Assembly (NCBI RefSeq): GCF_000328705.1 | Contig: NC_019673.1 | Span: 6,955,001 to 7,019,000, forward strand | Source of the DNA: Saccharothrix espanaensis DSM 44229 | GTDB lineage: Bacteria; Actinomycetota; Actinomycetes; Mycobacteriales; Pseudonocardiaceae | Reading direction: 5' to 3' | Length of the DNA: 64,000 bases | Part shown: in pieces, positions 19,977 through 28,887 of the stretch | Numbering within the stretch: the stretch's first letter is position 1 | How the letters are laid out: the number at the start of each line of letters is the position of its first letter | Made by a program: the position numbers and the translations under genes | Notes under the pieces: model-generated | What the model was told of the DNA's origin: nothing | What the model saw: the letters and a program-made list of their open reading frames with translations, nothing else | Databases searched by the model: none

Positions 19977-20593
19977 GACCGCGCCTCCCGCCGGGCGACC
20001 GCGGCGGCCAGCGCGAACAGCAGGCCGTACAACAGGGCGAACAGCAACCGCTCGAAAAGACCGAGCAGCACCGCGCCCTGGTAAGTCAGCGTCACGTGGC
20101 TCACCATGAATGCGACCGACGTGATCCCCGAGGCCACCGAAAAACGACGCACAGTGGTACTGGAAATGAACTGCCGGGAAATCAGCCAACCGGCCAGCGG
20201 CAGGCTCGCGAACATCACCGCCCCCGCGTACCGGTGCACCGCACCGGACACCGAGGTCGGCGTGCCGGTCGGGTCGGTCGGGAACACCGCGGCCACCGCC
20301 AACCCCGCGGCCCACAGCGCCATCAGGATCGCCACCGGCCCCCGCCTCGGCAAACCCCGCCGCACCAGCACCGCCAGCAGCGCGACCGACGCCGCGGCCA
20401 GGGACAGCGCGGTGACCGCCAGCAGCCCGCTGCCGTTGGCGACGAAGATGTAATCGCTGATCGTGTGGCTGATCGGGCTAAGCTCGCCGACCGACGCCAC
20501 GTGCAGGTAAACAATCGGGAACAGCGACAGGACAAGGCCCGCAACAGCCAGCGGCAGCACCGCTGCCCGTCTTTTCCCCCGGATCTCCGCCAC
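19973..20593 (-). CDS. DUF998 family membrane protein
   Basis: 206 residues with about six TM helices. Conserved features of DUF998 are visible: PISHTISDYI after the first helix, then AAVFPTDPTGTP and a VHRYAGAVMF helix. DUF998 proteins are poorly understood and are thought to be membrane sensors or lipid-related enzymes. It is the first gene of a two-gene unit with the transporter-glycosyltransferase fusion (4-nt overlap) and is divergent from the ABC transporter operon. Confidence 0.8.
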   Translation of the reverse strand: MAEIRGKRRAAVLPLAVAGLVLSLFPIVYLHVASVGELSPISHTISDYIFVANGSGLLAVTALSLAAASVALLAVLVRRGLPRRGPVAILMALWAAGLAVAAVFPTDPTGTPTSVSGAVHRYAGAVMFASLPLAGWLISRQFISSTTVRRFSVASGITSVAFMVSHVTLTYQGAVLLGLFERLLFALLYGLLFALAAAVARREARS

Positions 20594-20674
20594 ACCGGAA
20601 TCTTGGCCGGAAAACCTCGTCCGGAACTATCCGGATTGCCCCCTAGGTGACCCTGAGGTGTCCCCGACCACCCT

Positions 20675-20731
20675 GGTGGGGCCAGCCCCACCACCAAGTG
20701 GCGCGCACCCCACCACCGGGACCCCACCACC
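20675..20731. repeat. Three direct and one inverted copy of a CCCCACCACC decamer
   Basis: CCCCACCACC occurs at 20686-20695, 20708-20717 and 20722-20731. GGTGGGG at 20675-20681 is a partial inverted copy. The cluster ends 22 nt before the -10 box of the ABC transporter operon and sits between divergent genes, so it may bind a regulator. Confidence 0.55.
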
Positions 20732-20752
20732 GGCACCGCCCGGCACACGGCT

Positions 20753-20766
20753 TAGGCTCTGCCGTC
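20753..20766 (+). promoter_or_regulatory. -10 hexamer of a probable leaderless ABC operon promoter
   Basis: TAGGCT at 20753-20758 lies 8 nt before the GTG start at 20767. No ribosome-binding site is visible. Confidence 0.5.
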
Positions 20767-21698
<932 letters not shown>

Positions 21699-21702
<4 letters not shown>

Positions 21703-22475
21703 CGTTCGCCCCCGGCACCTTCACCCCCGCACCCGGCCGCGGCCCGCTGGCGCGGATGCTGGTCACCCAGGCCCGCACCGAAACCGTGCTGACCCTGCGC
21801 AACGGCGAGCAGATCCTGCTCACCGTCCTCATCCCGGTCGCGCTGCTGGTCGCGCTCGCCACGATGTCGGTCATCCCGATGCCCGACCCCCGGGTCGGCT
21901 CGGCCGTCGCCCGGATCCTCGCCCTCGCGGTGATCTCGTCGGCGTTCACCGGCCAGGCCATCGCACTCGGCTTCGACCGGCGCTACGGCGTCCTCAAGCG
22001 CCTGGCCGCCACCGCGCTGCCCCGCTGGCTGCTGGTCGGCGGCCGGATCGCCGCCGCGCTCGCCGTGGTCGCCGTGCAGGTCGTGATCATCGCGGTCACC
22101 GCGCTGCTGCTCGGCTGGGACCCGCCCCCGCTCGGCGGACTCCTGTGGGTCGTCGTGCTGCTCGTGCTCGGCACCCTCTCGTTCGGCGCGCTCGGCGTGC
22201 TGCTCGGCGGGGCGCTGCGCGCGGAGATCGTCCTGGCACTGGCCAACATCATCTGGTTCGTGCTGCTGCTCATCGGCGGCGTCGCCCTCGGCGTGGACAG
22301 CCTGCCCGGCTGGCTGGCCACCGTGGTCGAACTGCTCCCGTCGGCGGCACTGGCCGAAGGCCTGCACACCGCCATCGTGGACGGCGGCGCGCCGGGCCTG
22401 CGACAGGTGCTCGTGCTGCTCGGCTGGGGCGTCGCCGCCGCCGCGCTCGCCACCCGCACCACGAAGCTGAGCTGA
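21699..22475 (+). CDS. ABC transporter permease (ABC-2 type)
   Basis: 258 residues with six TM helices, ABC-2 family. The first cytosolic segment (ARTETVLTLRNGEQ) and the GFDRRYGVLKRLAATALPRW coupling region are characteristic. It forms the membrane part of the exporter with the preceding ATPase. The ATG overlaps the ATPase stop as ATGA. The substrate is unknown. The gene ends 4 nt before the convergent secreted-protein gene. Confidence 0.9.
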
Positions 22476-22479
22476 CCAC

Positions 22480-23037
22480 CTACGGTGCGCAGCCGAACAG
22501 GTCCGGGAAGACCTCCAACGACCTGGTGCCGACCCCGGTGACCTGCCCCTCGTCGCCTCGCACCACGCAGAAGTAGTAGATCGGCTCGGAGTCCGGCACC
22601 ACCGGCTGCGCGAGGTACAGCTCGCTGAACGGCTCGGTGACCCCGCTGCCGCGCAACGCGGCCAGCGCCTTGTCCTCGATCATGGTGAACGGCTCCACGG
22701 CCTCGATCCCCACCCCGGGCTGCCAGATCACGGTCTCCACGTACTCGCCGCGGATGTCGTAGATGTAGCTGAAACCGCCCGACGGGTGACTCGGGTCGCT
22801 GAAGTTCACCGCCCACCCCTCGATGCCCTCCACGCCGCTCACCGGCGGCTGGTCCAGTTCGGCCTCCGCGCCGAAGAACCGCGCCTGGGGGTACTTCAGC
22901 GCGGCCTTGTCCTTGGCGGCGTCGACGATGGTGGGCAGCCCCACCCCGATCGGCGCGGCGGTGGCGGTCCCGGTCGAGGTGAACAGACCGGCGGCGAGCA
23001 CCACTGCCGCCGCCAAGCCGGTGATACGCGGTCGCAT
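22480..23037 (-). CDS. Secreted protein of unknown function
   Basis: 185 residues with a clear Sec signal peptide (RPRITGLAAAVVLAAGLF, cleavage after TATAA). The mature part, about 155 residues, is acidic and has two cysteines near the end (YYFCVVRG and FGCAP) that could form a disulfide. No known domain is recognised. The ATG at 23037 follows GGGGAG at 8 nt; the longer frame upstream is not coding-like. It lies convergent to the ABC permease and divergent from ctaA. Confidence 0.75.
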   Translation of the reverse strand: MRPRITGLAAAVVLAAGLFTSTGTATAAPIGVGLPTIVDAAKDKAALKYPQARFFGAEAELDQPPVSGVEGIEGWAVNFSDPSHPSGGFSYIYDIRGEYVETVIWQPGVGIEAVEPFTMIEDKALAALRGSGVTEPFSELYLAQPVVPDSEPIYYFCVVRGDEGQVTGVGTRSLEVFPDLFGCAP

Positions 23038-23221
23038 GTCCTGGTCTCCCCACAACGTCGTGCGGACTCGTCCGTTCGATGCAACCGCCGCGACGGCCGA
23101 CCCGCCACCGCATTCACCCGACGGTAGGACGCCCACCCGCCCGTGAGCCGGGCCACTCCACCCCCCGGCGGACCGGACCCGGCGCGGACCCCTCAGCTCC
23201 CGCTACCTACCATCGGTAGCC

Positions 23222-24163
23222 GTGCCCACCTGGTTGACCGGCTTCCTCCTCAAGTTCCAGCGCGTGTTCGCCATCGCGGTGGTGATCGCCGAGGCGGGGA
23301 TCGCGGTCACCGGGTCGGTCGTCCGGGTCACCGGGTCCGGGCTCGGCTGCCCGACGTGGCCCGAGTGCGTGGACGGCAGCCTCATCCCGGTGGCCCACCC
23401 CGAGGTCGCGCCGCTGCACCAGTGGGTCGAGTTCGGCAACCGGACGCTGACCGGCGTCGTCGGGATCGTCGCCGCGCTGTGCGTGCTCTCCGCCTGGGTC
23501 GACCGGCCGCGCCGGCGACGGGTCCTGACGCTCGCGCTGGTCCAGTTCGGCGGCGTGGTCCTCCAGGCCGTCATCGGCGGGTCGCTGGTGCTCACCGGCC
23601 TGCTGTGGTGGACGGTCAGCATCCACATGCTGGTGTCGATGGTGCTCACCTGGGCCGCGGTGCTGCTGGTGGCCTCGCTGCGCGAAGGCGACGGGCCCGC
23701 CGTGCCGCTGGTGTCCAAGAACGTGACGCGGCTTCAGGTCGTGCAGGCCGCGGTGCTCGGCCTGCTGATGCTGGCCGGCACGTTCGTCACCGCCGCCGGT
23801 CCGCACGCCGGCGACTCCGCCACGCCCCGCCTGCAACTGCCCGTGCCGACGCTCGCCCAGATCCACGCCGACCTGCTGTTCCTGTTCCTCGGCATGCTGG
23901 TGGCGCTGGGCTTCGTGCTCGGCCGCCAGGCCCGGCGCGCCTACCTGGTGCTGATCGCCACGGTCGTCGCGCAGGGCGCGGTCGGCATGGTCCAGTACTG
24001 GACGGGCGTGCCCGAGGTGCTGGTCTCGGTGCACGTGCTGGGCGCGGGCGCGGTCGTGATCGCCACGGCGAACCTGTGGACCGCGACCCGCGTGCGCCCT
24101 CACCTGGAGGACGAGGGCCTGCGCTCCCAGACCGCGGGCAGCTCCGTCGCCAGCCACGTGTAG
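23222..24163 (+). CDS. ctaA: Heme A synthase CtaA
   Basis: 313 residues with eight TM helices. Heme-binding and family motifs are present: VTGSGLGCPTWPEC after the first helix, then HQWVEFGNR, and a second His pair in HADLLFLF and SVHVLGAG. The enzyme oxidises the C8 methyl of heme O to heme A for cytochrome aa3 oxidase, using the product of CtaB at 39 kb. The CPTWPEC cysteines mark the Gram-positive type. The GTG start has TACCAT 8 nt upstream. The last 64 nt overlap the convergent regulator gene. Confidence 0.94.
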   Translation: MPTWLTGFLLKFQRVFAIAVVIAEAGIAVTGSVVRVTGSGLGCPTWPECVDGSLIPVAHPEVAPLHQWVEFGNRTLTGVVGIVAALCVLSAWVDRPRRRRVLTLALVQFGGVVLQAVIGGSLVLTGLLWWTVSIHMLVSMVLTWAAVLLVASLREGDGPAVPLVSKNVTRLQVVQAAVLGLLMLAGTFVTAAGPHAGDSATPRLQLPVPTLAQIHADLLFLFLGMLVALGFVLGRQARRAYLVLIATVVAQGAVGMVQYWTGVPEVLVSVHVLGAGAVVIATANLWTATRVRPHLEDEGLRSQTAGSSVASHV

Positions 24164-24564
24164 AGGTCGTCCACGGCCCGCAGCCGCTGCGCCCGCTCCG
24201 GGTCGCCGCTGAGCAGCCGCATCCCGGACTCGGTCAGCTCGCGCACGCTGGTCAGCGCGTCGAGCTTGCGCTGCACCAGGTCGGCCCACTTCTTCTCGTT
24301 GATCCGGTACTGCGCGGCCTGCCGGCCCCGGCGCGTCCGCTTGGTCACCAGACCCTCGTTCACCAGGAACTTCATGTTCGTGGAGATGGACCCGCTGGAG
24401 GCCTCCAGCTCCTGGGACAGCTCCGCCGCGGTCCGCTCGCTGGGCTGGCACACCAGCAGGTAGCCGAGGATCCGCCCGCCGATCAGCGGGATGCCCTCCT
24501 CGGCGAAGTGCGCGGCGAACCGCTCGATCCACGCCGACAACCGCGTCTCACGTCCGACACCCAC
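24100..24564 (-). CDS. GbsR/MarR-type transcriptional regulator
   Basis: 154 residues. A winged helix occupies about residues 25-95 (AAELSQELEASSGSISTNM, then LVNEGLVTKRTRRGRQAAQY), in the pattern of GbsR-like MarR regulators. A helical C-terminal part probably dimerises. Target and ligand are unknown; it sits between ctaA and the conservon. Its 3' end overlaps ctaA by 64 nt in the convergent orientation. It starts with GTG 46 nt after the DUF742 gene and could be cotranscribed with it. Confidence 0.85.
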   Translation of the reverse strand: MGVGRETRLSAWIERFAAHFAEEGIPLIGGRILGYLLVCQPSERTAAELSQELEASSGSISTNMKFLVNEGLVTKRTRRGRQAAQYRINEKKWADLVQRKLDALTSVRELTESGMRLLSGDPERAQRLRAVDDLYTWLATELPAVWERRPSSSR

Positions 24565-24610
24565 GCTGACCGCCCCCTGGTTCTGTCGACACTGAAGCCA
24601 TCGTAGGCAG

Positions 24611-25102
24611 TCAGAGTCGGCGGAGGCCCGCCAACACGCGCTCCATCAGCCCGAGATCGGGTTCTTCGGCGGACGCGGTCCCGTGCACGTCGATCAGGCC
24701 GCGCTCGGCCATGTCGCCCAGCAGCACCTTGGCCACGCCCAGCGGTAACCGCAGCAGCGCCGCCACCTCGGCCACCGAGCGCGGCGCGGCCACCAGGTTG
24801 AGCACCTCCTGGTACTCCGACTGGAGCGCGCCCGGGAACTCCCAGTCGACCACCGACACCAGGGTCTCGATCTCCAGCTGGTGCGACGACGTGGTGCGCC
24901 CGCCGGTCCACGAGTAGGCGCGCACGCTCGACGCCGCCTCCTCGCGCGGGAAGTCCGGGTCGTCCTGGAACACCGGGTGCGGCCTGGTCGGCCGCTCCAC
25001 CGGGTCGGGCTCCTCGGCGGGCCGCGCCGACCGCCGCCCGCTCAGGCTGAACCCGTTCAGCAGGGCGGCGAACGACGCGTCCGGATCCTCGTCCTGGCTC
25101 AT
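24611..25102 (-). CDS. DUF742 protein of a conservon (CvnC-type)
   Basis: 163 residues. The DUF742 domain is in the second half: RAYSWTGGRT, then LVSVVDWE and LLRLPLGVAKVLLGDMAERGLI, a winged-helix-like fold. The first 70 residues are acidic and disordered. In Streptomyces, CvnC works with CvnA (sensor kinase), CvnB (roadblock) and CvnD (small GTPase) as a membrane-associated switch. Here the GTPase gene is missing downstream. The start at 25102 has a GAGG site and lies 7 nt after the roadblock gene. Confidence 0.88.
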   Translation of the reverse strand: MSQDEDPDASFAALLNGFSLSGRRSARPAEEPDPVERPTRPHPVFQDDPDFPREEAASSVRAYSWTGGRTTSSHQLEIETLVSVVDWEFPGALQSEYQEVLNLVAAPRSVAEVAALLRLPLGVAKVLLGDMAERGLIDVHGTASAEEPDLGLMERVLAGLRRL

Positions 25103-25109
25103 GACCACC

Positions 25110-25553
25110 TCACGCCGAAGGGCGGGCCATCATCCGCTTCACACCGTGCAGCTCCGCGCGCAGCTCGGGGGTGAGGAGCTGGCCGACCTGGTCCACCACG
25201 ACGGTCATCTCGTAGGCCACCTGGCCGACGTCGGCGTCCGGCGCGGCCAGCACCGCCAGGCACGAGCCGTCCCGGATCGACATCAGCAGCATGATGCCGT
25301 ACTGCATCTCGATCACCGAGCGCAGCACGCCGCCGCCGTCGAAGCAGCGCGCGGCCGACTCGGTGAGGCTCGCGACCCCCGCCGCGATCGCGGACAGCTG
25401 CTCGGCCCGGTCGTCGGGCAGGCCGCTGGACGCGGTGAGCAGCAGCCCGTCCACGGAGATCACCACGGCGTGGGCGACGCCCGGCACGCGTTCGGCGAAG
25501 TTGCTCACCAGCCAGCCGAACTGGTCGATCTGCCGTGACCTCTGCCCGCTCAT
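25110..25553 (-). CDS. Roadblock/LC7 domain protein of a conservon (CvnB-type)
   Basis: 147 residues, one roadblock/LC7 domain. The conserved VPGVAHAVVISVDGLLLTAS opening and the central EMQYGIMLLMSI strand-helix are visible. Roadblock proteins act as scaffolds or activators for small GTPases in conservons. Its ATG overlaps the sensor kinase stop as ATGA and the DUF742 gene follows after 7 nt. Confidence 0.92.
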   Translation of the reverse strand: MSGQRSRQIDQFGWLVSNFAERVPGVAHAVVISVDGLLLTASSGLPDDRAEQLSAIAAGVASLTESAARCFDGGGVLRSVIEMQYGIMLLMSIRDGSCLAVLAAPDADVGQVAYEMTVVVDQVGQLLTPELRAELHGVKRMMARPSA

Positions 25554-28132
25554 GTCGTACTCTCCCGCCCCGTTCGGTTCTCACCGGAGTCGTGCACACC
25601 TTGCCTGACCCCGGTCTGGTAGCTCGCCAGGAACCCGCGTGTCGCGTTCGGGTCCCGCCGGACGGGTGCCGCCGCGTCGGGCGCACTCGGCCGTTCGGCG
25701 GCCAGGTTCGAGCGCGGACGCCTCTTCGGCAGACCCGCGGAGTTCTCCTGCACCGGAGGATCCCCCTGTCCGGGCACCTCCACGTGCCCGGAGTGTTCAA
25801 CGCCGTTGTGGCGCGGTGGTTCCCCGTTCCCGCCGGGAACCCGGGAACGGCCGAACCACGTCGAGCCCGGACGGGGCCCGCCGGCGGTGTCCGGTGGTGC
25901 GGGAGCCGCCGTGCCGGGTGCGGATGCCGGCACGGGTTTGGTGAACAACGCCCCGGCCCTGACCGGCGGTGCCGGTGTCGCCGGGGTGACCGTGGTGCCG
26001 AAGGCCGTGGGGCCGGTCGGCGCCGGTTCGGCGGTGCGGCCCCGGAAGGACGCCCACTTCTCGTCGCGGGCCGGCGTGCCGTTGGTCGCGGCCGCCGGGG
26101 TGGTCGGGTCGGTCGCGGCGGTCGGGCCCGCCGGGGTCGTCTCGGGGGCGGCGTGCCGGGGCGCGCCGGGCTGGGCCGGGACCGGGCGCGCGGCCGTCGG
26201 CTGCACCACGCGGACCAGCTCGGCGGGCAGCGCCACGACCGCGCGCACGCCCTCGCCCTGCTCGCGCAACGCGACCTGGATGCCGTGCCGACCGGCGAGC
26301 CGGCCCACCACGTACAGGCCGAGCTGGCGCGACACCGGCAGGTCGCCGGCCTCCTCGTCGGCGGCGGCCCGCGCGATCTTCGCGTTGGCCTCGACCAGGT
26401 CGTCCTCGGACATGCCCACGCCGACGTCGACGACGTCCACCAGGACACCGCCACCGGGCCGGCCGCGACCGCCGACCACGACCTGGGTGCGCGGCGGCGA
26501 GAACGTCGTGGCGTTGTCCATCAGCTCGGCGATCAGCCGCACCACGTCGCCCGCGGCGTAGCCGACCACCTCGACCGGCGGCGTGGCCTGCACGACCACC
26601 CGCTGGTACTGCTCGATCTCGGAGGCCGAGGCGCGCAGCACGTCGCCCAGCGGCACCGGGCGGGTGAAGCGGCGGGCCATGTCGCTGCCGGAGAGCACCA
26701 TCAGGTTCTCGTTGTTGCGGCGCATCCGGGTCGCCAGGTTGTCCAGCTTGAACAGGCCCGAGAGCTGCTCGGGCTGCTCCTCCCGGCGCTCCAGCTCCTC
26801 CATCAGCCGCAGCTGCCGCTCCACCAGGCTCTGGCTGCGGCGGGACAGGTTGATGAACGCGTTGCGCATGCCGGTGCGCAGCTCGGCCTGCTCGGTGGCG
26901 GAGCTGACGGCCTGCCGGTGCACCGCGTCGAACGCGCGCGCCAGCTGGCCGAACTCCTCCCGGGTGTGCACCGGCACCGGGTCGATCGTCACCTCCGGCG
27001 CGGTGTCCTCGCGCAACTGGGCCACCAGCGTCGGCAACCGGTGCTGCGCCACGTCCAGCGCGGCGACCCGCAGGGCGCGCAGCGAGCGCAGCAGGTAGCT
27101 GCCGACCACGAACCCGACCGCGACCGCGGCGAACAGCGACGCCAGCAGGATCGCCGAGGCGAAGCCCGCCCGGTCGCTGGTCTCGTCCTGGAGCCGGGCC
27201 GCGGATGCCTTGAGCTGGTCCTCCAGCCCGCGCAGCACCCGGTCGTACTGCTTGGCGGTGACCGTCGAGCCGTCGTCCCAGACCTCGGCGTCGATCCGGC
27301 GCAGCCCCTCCGGGTCGACCCGGACCTGCTGGAGCAGCGCGTCCCGGGAGGCCACGGTCTCGCCCGCGACCGCCGACCGGAAGTCGGCCTGCTGCTGCGG
27401 CGTGGCCACGGCGGTGAAGTCGGCGATCTTGTCCTGCTGGCGCGTCCAGGACTGCTCCAGCGAGTTGCGCTCGGTCTCCGGCAGCACGCCCGTGCGGACG
27501 CCGGAGAGCACGGTCGCGTGCTGCCACGAGATCTGCTCGGCCGCCATCGCCAGGTTGTGCAGCGCGTTCGCGGTACCGGCCAGCGCCGGGTCGCCGAAGT
27601 CGCCCACCATCGCCTGGTCGAAGTCCAGCAGCGCGCGCAGCACGACCGTGTAGCCGCCGATCGCGCCGGCCGGCTCGATGGTCCGCGCCAGCACCCGGTC
27701 ACGCAGTTGCGGCAGACCGTCCAACTGCACGTTGACGTCGTCGAACCGGGCCGTGGCGACCGGGCCCAGGGAGGAGGCGGTGCGCTCCAGGAGGTTGCGC
27801 ACACCGGCCACCGCGGCGTCGGTGTTGCGCAGGAGTTCCTTGAACCGGCGCTGTTCCACGCTGGTCGCCTCGACACCGCGGGCCGCCACCGCGCGCTCGG
27901 CCTGGATGTTGGCGATCAACGGGTCCAGACCGGCACGAAGGGTGACCATCCGCTGCGCCGCCGAGTAACCGTCCGCTGCCCTTACGTAGCCGCGGATCTG
28001 CACCATGCCCGCGCCGATGGCGACGATCACCGGCACCGCCAGCACGGCGGCGAGCTTGACCGGCAGGCGCCAGTTCCGCCAGTCCGCGACAGCGCCCCAC
28101 CACGGCCAGCGCGCGCTGTTGTCGCCAGTCAC
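25550..28132 (-). CDS. Nitrate/nitrite-sensing-like histidine kinase of a conservon (CvnA-type)
   Basis: 860 residues. A first TM helix (VKLAAVLAVPVIVAIGAGM) is followed by a 270-residue extracellular helical sensor of the nitrate/nitrite (NIT) type, a second TM (ASLFAAVAVGFVVGSYLL), a HAMP-like region, then a kinase part. The N box reads RLIAELMDNATTFSPP and the G box DVGVGMSEDDL. The phosphoacceptor region is unusual, as in other conservon kinases. The last 230 residues are a Pro/Ala/Thr-rich disordered tail. The GTG at 28132 begins just before the first helix. The C-terminus is translationally coupled to the roadblock gene. Confidence 0.87.
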   Translation of the reverse strand: MTGDNSARWPWWGAVADWRNWRLPVKLAAVLAVPVIVAIGAGMVQIRGYVRAADGYSAAQRMVTLRAGLDPLIANIQAERAVAARGVEATSVEQRRFKELLRNTDAAVAGVRNLLERTASSLGPVATARFDDVNVQLDGLPQLRDRVLARTIEPAGAIGGYTVVLRALLDFDQAMVGDFGDPALAGTANALHNLAMAAEQISWQHATVLSGVRTGVLPETERNSLEQSWTRQQDKIADFTAVATPQQQADFRSAVAGETVASRDALLQQVRVDPEGLRRIDAEVWDDGSTVTAKQYDRVLRGLEDQLKASAARLQDETSDRAGFASAILLASLFAAVAVGFVVGSYLLRSLRALRVAALDVAQHRLPTLVAQLREDTAPEVTIDPVPVHTREEFGQLARAFDAVHRQAVSSATEQAELRTGMRNAFINLSRRSQSLVERQLRLMEELERREEQPEQLSGLFKLDNLATRMRRNNENLMVLSGSDMARRFTRPVPLGDVLRASASEIEQYQRVVVQATPPVEVVGYAAGDVVRLIAELMDNATTFSPPRTQVVVGGRGRPGGGVLVDVVDVGVGMSEDDLVEANAKIARAAADEEAGDLPVSRQLGLYVVGRLAGRHGIQVALREQGEGVRAVVALPAELVRVVQPTAARPVPAQPGAPRHAAPETTPAGPTAATDPTTPAAATNGTPARDEKWASFRGRTAEPAPTGPTAFGTTVTPATPAPPVRAGALFTKPVPASAPGTAAPAPPDTAGGPRPGSTWFGRSRVPGGNGEPPRHNGVEHSGHVEVPGQGDPPVQENSAGLPKRRPRSNLAAERPSAPDAAAPVRRDPNATRGFLASYQTGVRQGVHDSGENRTGRESTT

Positions 28133-28391
28133 CAGACAAGTCCCGGGAGTTCGAGTGGTTGATCCGCCACGCAGTTCGACGCCTGCGCCAAGGCACGCCG
28201 GCGGCGGATGCTGATGGGCGATAGTAGGTCGTGATCGGGGCCGGGACAACGACCTCGGGCCATGTGCTCATCCGTTCGGATCAGACACGCACAGTGAAGT
28301 CAACGCTGAAACCCGCGCTGGGCGGCCTGACGGCACGGGAGTTGAGCAGCCGTAACGGTTGCGCGGCGGCTCGGCGTGATGCAATCGGCCG

Positions 28392-28419
28392 TTGACTGAG
28401 AGCACTTCGTGATTAGGCT
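28392..28419 (+). promoter_or_regulatory. Promoter of the DUF485-actP unit
   Basis: TTGACT (28392-28397) and TAGGCT (28414-28419) are separated by 16 nt, a good sigma-70-type promoter. The predicted start is about 55 nt before the ATG at 28480. The rest of the 347-nt divergent gap holds nothing else recognised. Confidence 0.65.
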
Positions 28420-28479
28420 GATCGCTCATCGAGCCGCGCGATCCCTGCGGTGGAGAAGGCAAATCACCGTGGAGGATTG

Positions 28480-28887
28480 ATGACGAAGGCGATCCTGCCC
28501 CCGGGCGAGTCCAGACGGGCGCGCGGTTTCGCGACGTTCGAGGAGCCTCCGCCACCGCTGCTGGTGGACGCGGCCGGCCGGCCGGACTTCGCGGCGATCC
28601 GCGACACCGACGAGTTCCGCGAGCTCAAGCGGCGCACGACGGTGTTCGTGCTGCCCGCCGTGCTCGGCTTCCTGGCCTGGTACCTGGGCTACGTGGTGGC
28701 GTCGGCGTTCGCCCCGGAGTTCATGGGCACCAAGGTGCTCGGGGAGATCAACACCGGCATGGTGTTCGGGCTGCTCCAGTTCGTCTCGACGCTCGCGCTC
28801 ACGGTGGCCTACGCCCGCTACGCCCGGCGGCGGATCGACCCGCAGGTGGCGCAGGTCCGGGCGCTCACCGCGGAGGAGAAGCGGTGA
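28480..28887 (+). CDS. DUF485 membrane protein, partner of the acetate symporter
   Basis: 135 residues with two TM helices (VFVLPAVLGFLAWYLGYVVA and the FVSTLALTVAYARYARRR helix). DUF485 proteins (YjcH type) are almost always encoded immediately before an ActP-type monocarboxylate symporter and may assist it. A GGAGG site precedes the ATG; the stop overlaps the symporter start as GTGA. The RRRIDP segment after the last helix marks a cytosolic end. Confidence 0.9.
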   Translation: MTKAILPPGESRRARGFATFEEPPPPLLVDAAGRPDFAAIRDTDEFRELKRRTTVFVLPAVLGFLAWYLGYVVASAFAPEFMGTKVLGEINTGMVFGLLQFVSTLALTVAYARYARRRIDPQVAQVRALTAEEKR

